This document shows, in pieces, positions 13,545 to 16,601 of a stretch of 16,601 nt of DNA. This DNA is from Collinsella aerofaciens (GTDB lineage: Bacteria > Actinomycetota > Coriobacteriia > Coriobacteriales > Coriobacteriaceae), in NCBI GenBank assembly GCA_905213725.1, contig CAJMJM010000028.1:1-16601 (forward strand), in the 5' to 3' direction. Both the position numbers and the translations under genes were made by a program. Numbering within the stretch: the stretch's first letter is position 1; each line of letters begins with the position of its first letter. The notes beneath the pieces were generated by a model that was given only the letters and a program-made list of their open reading frames with translations, had not been told where the DNA came from and made no database searches.

Positions 13545-14240
13545 ATGCAGACGGGTATGTATGCGATTAGCGAGATGGCGAGCTTGTTTAACGTTTCGCG
13601 CCAAACGCTCATCTACTACGACAAGATCGGTCTGTTTAAACCCGCCGTGGTTAACGAAAAAGGCTACCGTTTCTATTCGCCCACGCAGATCCCGCTCATG
13701 CGTCTGATCTGCATGCTGCGCGACTTGGGACTGGAACTCGATGAGATCGATCGCCTGACCTCGACGTTCGACATTGGAGAGATGACCGATCACCTGCGCT
13801 CGCGGGTGCAGGCGCTCGACGAGCAGATTGCCGGGCTCAAAGCCGAGCGCGCGAGCGTGCAGGAGCGGCTGAGTTTTTACGACGAGGCGGTCTATTGGCG
13901 CGAGCGCGAGGGCAAACCGGAGCTCAAGCAATTCGAGCGCCGCTACGTGGTCTTTGAGGAGTTCCCGAGCGATATCGAGCGTGGCCGCTCGATGCTGCAC
14001 CCCACGCTCATGCGGGCGATTCTGCGCATGCGTGCGCTCACGGGCACACGCCCCATGCGCGGTTGGGGCGCCATGCTGCGTCGCGAGGCGCTGCATTCCG
14101 ACGACCCCATCGCCGGTGCCGGTTCCTTTGCCGTGTTGCCGCGTGGTGCCGAGGAAATACTGCCGAGCGATCCTGCCGAGCTGGCGGAGATTGGCGTCGA
14201 GGTGCTGCCCGAGGGCACGTACCTGTGCATGAGTCGCTGA
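13545..14240 (+). CDS. MerR-family regulator with effector domain cut short by in-frame TGA
   Basis: 231 residues to the TGA. The N-terminal MerR helix-turn-helix is complete: YAISEMASLFNVSRQTLIYY (6-25), then DKIGLFKP and GYRFYSPTQIPLM. A coiled-coil linker of about residues 85-125 follows. The C-terminal half looks like a GyrI/BmrR-type ligand-binding domain but stops inside it, at LPEGTYLCMSR. The same frame continues for 56 codons after the TGA to a TAA at 14409-14411. ATG 13545 has GGGAGG 4 nt upstream. Placed right after ubiX, it could regulate the prFMN genes, but a truncated ligand domain may alter its response. MerR identity is clear; whether the gene works is open. Confidence 0.85.
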   Translation: MQTGMYAISEMASLFNVSRQTLIYYDKIGLFKPAVVNEKGYRFYSPTQIPLMRLICMLRDLGLELDEIDRLTSTFDIGEMTDHLRSRVQALDEQIAGLKAERASVQERLSFYDEAVYWREREGKPELKQFERRYVVFEEFPSDIERGRSMLHPTLMRAILRMRALTGTRPMRGWGAMLRREALHSDDPIAGAGSFAVLPRGAEEILPSDPAELAEIGVEVLPEGTYLCMSR

Positions 14241-14411
14241 GGCATGCCGTACGAGCCCGAGGGTATCCGCGCCATCGTGGCCTGCATGGACAGGCACGCG
14301 CTCCAGCCCATCGGCATTGCTTTCGATTTTTGCTACCTGGACACCACGAGCTACGACGAGTCTCACCAAGAGGACTTCTGCTGTATCCAAATCCCCGTCG
14401 CCCTCAAATAA
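14241..14411 (+). pseudogene. In-frame 3' remainder of the merR effector domain
   Basis: Beginning right after the TGA at 14238-14240, the frame reads GMPYEPEGIRAIVACMDRHA and ends with EDFCCIQIPVALK and TAA. The final IQIPV strand is the usual end of BmrR/GyrI-like domains, so this is the missing third of the regulator. A hairpin begins 2 nt after this TAA, as at other gene ends here, marking 14411 as the original end. A single change (TGG or CGA to TGA) explains the break. It could also be read through. Confidence 0.75.
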
Positions 14412-14412
14412 C

Positions 14413-14475
14413 TTGCGGTGAAATAGTCCTTAAATAGCTCGAGTGGGCGTGCAAACAGGAACTATTCCACCGCAA
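14413..14475. terminator. Long hairpin after merR
   Basis: TTGCGGTGAAATAGTCC (14413-14429) pairs with GGAACTATTCCACCGCAA (14458-14475), with one mismatch and one bulge. The loop holds the palindrome CTCGAG (14438-14443). It starts 2 nt after the TAA at 14411. There is no T-tract, so a terminator role is only likely by position. Confidence 0.5.
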
Positions 14476-14480
14476 CTTCG

Positions 14481-14511
14481 ATGCGACAAAGGAGCAGTCC
14501 CTTTATCGCAT
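14481..14511. repeat. REP-like palindrome, variant copy
   Basis: ATGCGACAAAGG (14481-14492) and CCTTTATCGCAT (14500-14511). Compared with the copy at 8462, the left arm has T-to-C and the right arm the matching A-to-G, so pairing there is kept. One C/A mismatch remains. Confidence 0.7.
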
Positions 14512-14587
14512 TCCGTGCGAGCTCCAGCGCCATCTGCGGGTATAAGGCTAACAAGTGTTTATTTGCGAGGCCTAAGGGGCGCCCCGT

Positions 14588-15454
14588 ATGGATATCGATA
14601 ACTTTGAATGGTGGTATAGCGAGGGCGAGGCTCCGGACGAGGAGTGGGACGAGCCCGCGCCGCGTGACGTGTCGGGCGACGAGGACGAGACCGGCAACGA
14701 TGCCGTCGAGACGGATGCCGCCTCCGATGCCGCCGAGCCCCTGACTTTTGAACAGGCCTGGGCTCAGGCCGAGGCCGACGAGGCAAAGGCCGATGCCACG
14801 GCCACGCTGGGTGAGCCAGCCGACATGTCCATCTCGCCGGCAAAGACCCCGCAACCGCGCCACACCATCGACCCCGGCAGTACGGCATCTTTCAACATTC
14901 TCGACGTGCCCGCGCAGGGTGCTCAGGCGCCTGCGCCAACGCATCGCCCCGACCTGGCTCATGAGGAAGACGCGGGACGCCGCTCTCCGCTTGGCCCCAT
15001 CCTCATCGCCTTCATGGCCGGCGTTATCGCCTGCTCGGCAATCGGTAGCATCTGGGGCCATGTCGAGCAGCAGCGCCAAGACGCCGCCAAGGTTGAGATG
15101 TCTGTCGAGCAATCGCTCAGCCGCACGCGCTCGGTGCATGTGTCGGTCGAGGTCAAGGACGGTGCGACATGGGACACCGCCCGCGGCGACAGCCAGATGC
15201 TCATCCACATCGTGGGCCGCACACTCAGGGGGCAGGCGATTGACGAGTATCAATATGTCAACTCCGCTGGCGACGGCATCGAGCTCAAGCCCGGCGACTA
15301 CGAGCTCACGGTCGACGAGCCGCCCGTCGCCACCGATGGCACGTGCTTCCGTGCCTCAAAGCGCATGGTTCCCGTGAGCTTTAACTCGCAGGCGCCCGAT
15401 ACGGTCGACAGCACGCCGCAGGGCGGATTCGACCTTTACGCAATCGCTCAATAA
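14588..15454 (+). CDS. Acidic single-pass membrane protein of unknown function
   Basis: 288 residues, no family recognised. Residues 1-130 are acidic and low in complexity (many Asp, Glu and Ala, with Pro/Thr-rich parts) and probably disordered in the cytoplasm. One hydrophobic segment follows RR at 131-132: PLGPILIAFMAGVIACSAIG, about 134-157. The outer part (158-288) is predicted to be a beta-rich domain: VHVSVEVKDG, MLIHIVGRTL, then GIELKPGDYELTVDEPPVA, which recalls the strands of small Ig- or prealbumin-like domains. The topology of disordered cytoplasmic tail, anchor and extracellular beta domain suggests an envelope or signalling role, but this is inference. ATG 14588 has AAGGGG 8 nt upstream. 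It stands alone between a palindrome and the epimerase gene. Confidence 0.75.
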   Translation: MDIDNFEWWYSEGEAPDEEWDEPAPRDVSGDEDETGNDAVETDAASDAAEPLTFEQAWAQAEADEAKADATATLGEPADMSISPAKTPQPRHTIDPGSTASFNILDVPAQGAQAPAPTHRPDLAHEEDAGRRSPLGPILIAFMAGVIACSAIGSIWGHVEQQRQDAAKVEMSVEQSLSRTRSVHVSVEVKDGATWDTARGDSQMLIHIVGRTLRGQAIDEYQYVNSAGDGIELKPGDYELTVDEPPVATDGTCFRASKRMVPVSFNSQAPDTVDSTPQGGFDLYAIAQ

Positions 15455-15490
15455 CTGCGCCTGCCGCTTCTCCTTGCCGCCAAGAGTGGG

Positions 15491-15513
15491 ACAATAGCCC
15501 TCGACACTATTGT
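15491..15513. promoter_or_regulatory. Inverted repeat upstream of the epimerase gene
   Basis: ACAATAG (15491-15497) and CTATTGT (15507-15513) are perfect 7-bp arms with a 9-nt spacer, ending 8 nt before the GGAGGA ribosome binding site. It could be an operator or a small 5' hairpin. No convincing -35/-10 pair was found around it. Confidence 0.4.
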
Positions 15514-15533
15514 TTACTTTTGGAGGAAGTAGC

Positions 15534-16427
15534 ATGTCCACCGTCACCACTATCAAGCGCGGCGGCCTCACCGCGGCCATCGATTCCATGGGAGCCCAGC
15601 TCACGAGCCTTGCCCTCGACGGCAACGAGTATCTGTGGCAGGGCGACCCGGCCTTTTGGGGCAAGCATGCGCCCATTCTGTTCCCCATCGTGGGCTCACT
15701 GCGCAACAACACGGCGACGTCTGCGGCTGGCACCTGCGAGATGCCGCGCCACGGACTCGCGCGCATCGTCGAGCACAAGCTGGTCGAGGTCTCGGAGGAC
15801 GGCTCCTCGGTAACTTACGAGATCACCGATACGCCCGAGTCGCTCAAGGCGTTCCCGTTCCACTTTAAGCTCAACATGACCTATGCCCTGACTGGCGACG
15901 CCACCCTCTCGCAGACCTTTGCCGTCACCAACACCGGCGATGTAGAACTGCCGTTCTCGGTGGGCGGTCACCCTGCATTTAACGTGCCCGCTCCCGGTGC
16001 CGAGGACGAGGCATTCGAGGATTACGAGCTGGCATTTACCGAGGCTTGGACCAACGAGGCCCCCATCATCACGCCCGATGGCCTCATGACGTTCGAGGAC
16101 AGCTACAAGGCTCCCGATAACTCGGACGTGCTGCCCATCACGCACCGCAGCTTCGATAACGATGCCATCATGTTCACCGATACCCCGGGCTCCACGCTCA
16201 CGCTGCGCGGTCGCAAGTCGGGCCATGGCGTCAAGATCGACTTTGAGGGCTTTAAGTACATCGGCGTGTGGTCTGCCGCCAACGACGCCCCGTTTGTGGC
16301 GCTCGAGCCCTGGACCGGTCACACCACCATGGACACCGAGGACGACGTCTTTGAGCACAAGGTCAACACCATTACGCTGGCGCCGGGCGAGACGGACGTC
16401 CGCAGCTTTAGCGTCACTTTGCTCTAG
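15534..16427 (+). CDS. Aldose 1-epimerase family protein (LacX-like)
   Basis: 297 residues of the galactose-mutarotase fold, closest in pattern to the LacX branch. These cytoplasmic enzymes interconvert alpha and beta anomers of sugars. Recognisable blocks: LWQGDPAFWGKHAPILFPIVG (about 34-54), MPRHGLAR (70-77), GGHPAFNVP (144-152) with the presumed catalytic His146, and VALEPWTG (255-262) with Glu258 as the presumed base. ATG 15534 has GGAGGA 6 nt upstream; an earlier TTG at 15510 is unlikely because it lacks a site. The gene is monocistronic by position, ending before two strong hairpins. No other sugar genes are nearby, so its substrate is open. Confidence 0.9.
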   Translation: MSTVTTIKRGGLTAAIDSMGAQLTSLALDGNEYLWQGDPAFWGKHAPILFPIVGSLRNNTATSAAGTCEMPRHGLARIVEHKLVEVSEDGSSVTYEITDTPESLKAFPFHFKLNMTYALTGDATLSQTFAVTNTGDVELPFSVGGHPAFNVPAPGAEDEAFEDYELAFTEAWTNEAPIITPDGLMTFEDSYKAPDNSDVLPITHRSFDNDAIMFTDTPGSTLTLRGRKSGHGVKIDFEGFKYIGVWSAANDAPFVALEPWTGHTTMDTEDDVFEHKVNTITLAPGETDVRSFSVTLL

Positions 16428-16498
16428 AGGTTCCGCCGTTCTGACGAACGGCGGGCCGGTCGACGCTGCGCGCCATCCAGAGCGACAATTTGTCATTC

Positions 16499-16540
16499 AA
16501 AAGGCAAGGCATGACCAGAAGGCCTATGCCTTGCCTTTTT
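16499..16540 (+). terminator. Intrinsic terminator after the epimerase gene (hairpin B of copy 2)
   Basis: AAAAGGCAAGGCAT (16499-16512) pairs with ATGCCTTGCCTTTT (16526-16539), a 14-bp stem ending in a T-run on plus and, by symmetry, on minus. It should work in both directions. Confidence 0.75.
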
Positions 16541-16547
16541 CATGCCT

Positions 16548-16601
16548 AGTCGTTGGGGACGTTCTTGTTTGACTAGTCGTTTAAGAACGTCCCCAACGAC
16601 T
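16548..16601. repeat. REP-like 54-bp palindrome, copy 2
   Basis: Identical to 2079-2132, including the T just before it. Arms of 19 bp surround a 16-nt loop. The window stops exactly at the end of the second arm, so flanking sequence cannot be compared on that side. Confidence 0.8.

Larger units (their letters stand above)
16433..16601. repeat. Composite non-coding hairpin element, copy 2
   Basis: Same module order as 1885-2132. Hairpin A is CCGCCGTTC / GAACGGCGG (16433-16441 / 16446-16454, loop TGAC). The 41-nt box starts TCGACGCTGC (16460-16500) and keeps CCAGAGCG and the final TTCAA. Hairpin B shares GGCATGACCA at its centre but has different outer stem bases. The 54-bp palindrome follows. 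This copy lacks the 15-bp long-range stem partner and about 55 bp of following sequence present in copy 1. It reaches the window edge. Confidence 0.7.

Noticed and set aside
14238..14240. TGA as selenocysteine codon
   Set aside because: No convincing bacterial SECIS hairpin could be seen just downstream, and a MerR effector domain has no known need for selenocysteine. A nonsense mutation is simpler.

Overview
The window looks like a chromosomal stretch of a GC-rich actinobacterium of the class Coriobacteriia, most likely Collinsella or a close relative. The basis is the GC-rich, C-ending codon use, the gene families present and the dense intergenic palindromes. The species is inference, not something the sequence proves. 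No tRNA, rRNA, CRISPR array or transposase was found.

Layout. 1-1869 (minus strand): a MarR regulator and a truncated ABC exporter half-transporter, with a good promoter overlapped by an inverted repeat. 1885-2132: a composite non-coding hairpin element; a related copy closes the window at 16433-16601. 2284-3430 (plus): a pyridoxal/pyridoxamine kinase overlapping a small TIGR04076-like protein. 3507-7063: two divergent AAA ATPase/DUF4143 genes, one plus (3614-4975) and one minus (5584-6954), with a low-molecular-weight tyrosine phosphatase between them. Each ATPase gene is preceded by three repeats at an exact 33-bp period, but the two repeat sequences are unrelated. 7150-8403 (minus): an MFS exporter. 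8565-13453 (plus): a prenylated-FMN decarboxylase cluster. It holds an LpdD-like domain fused to an IPP-isomerase-like NUDIX domain, an SLC13-type anion transporter, a UbiD decarboxylase and a UbiX flavin prenyltransferase. 13545-14411: a MerR regulator whose effector domain is split by an in-frame TGA. 14588-15454: an acidic single-pass membrane protein of unknown function. 15534-16427: a LacX-like aldose 1-epimerase.

How the genes may work together. In the prFMN cluster, UbiX makes the cofactor from FMN and a dimethylallyl phosphate, the LpdD-like domain probably handles the cofactor or matures UbiD, and the NUDIX domain probably acts on the prenyl donor. The SLC13 protein could import an aromatic or other carboxylate for UbiD to decarboxylate. 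The fusion would join prenyl-donor supply to cofactor delivery. This is the best candidate for an undescribed arrangement here. The second is the pair of ATPase-nuclease genes with private 33-bp repeat arrays, which suggests self-recognition or autoregulation.

Palindromes punctuate the gaps. One family has a TGTGACAAAGGG...CCCTTTGTCACA palindrome, often beside a long hairpin flush with a stop codon. The other has 19-bp arms (AGTCGTTGGGGACGTTCTT).
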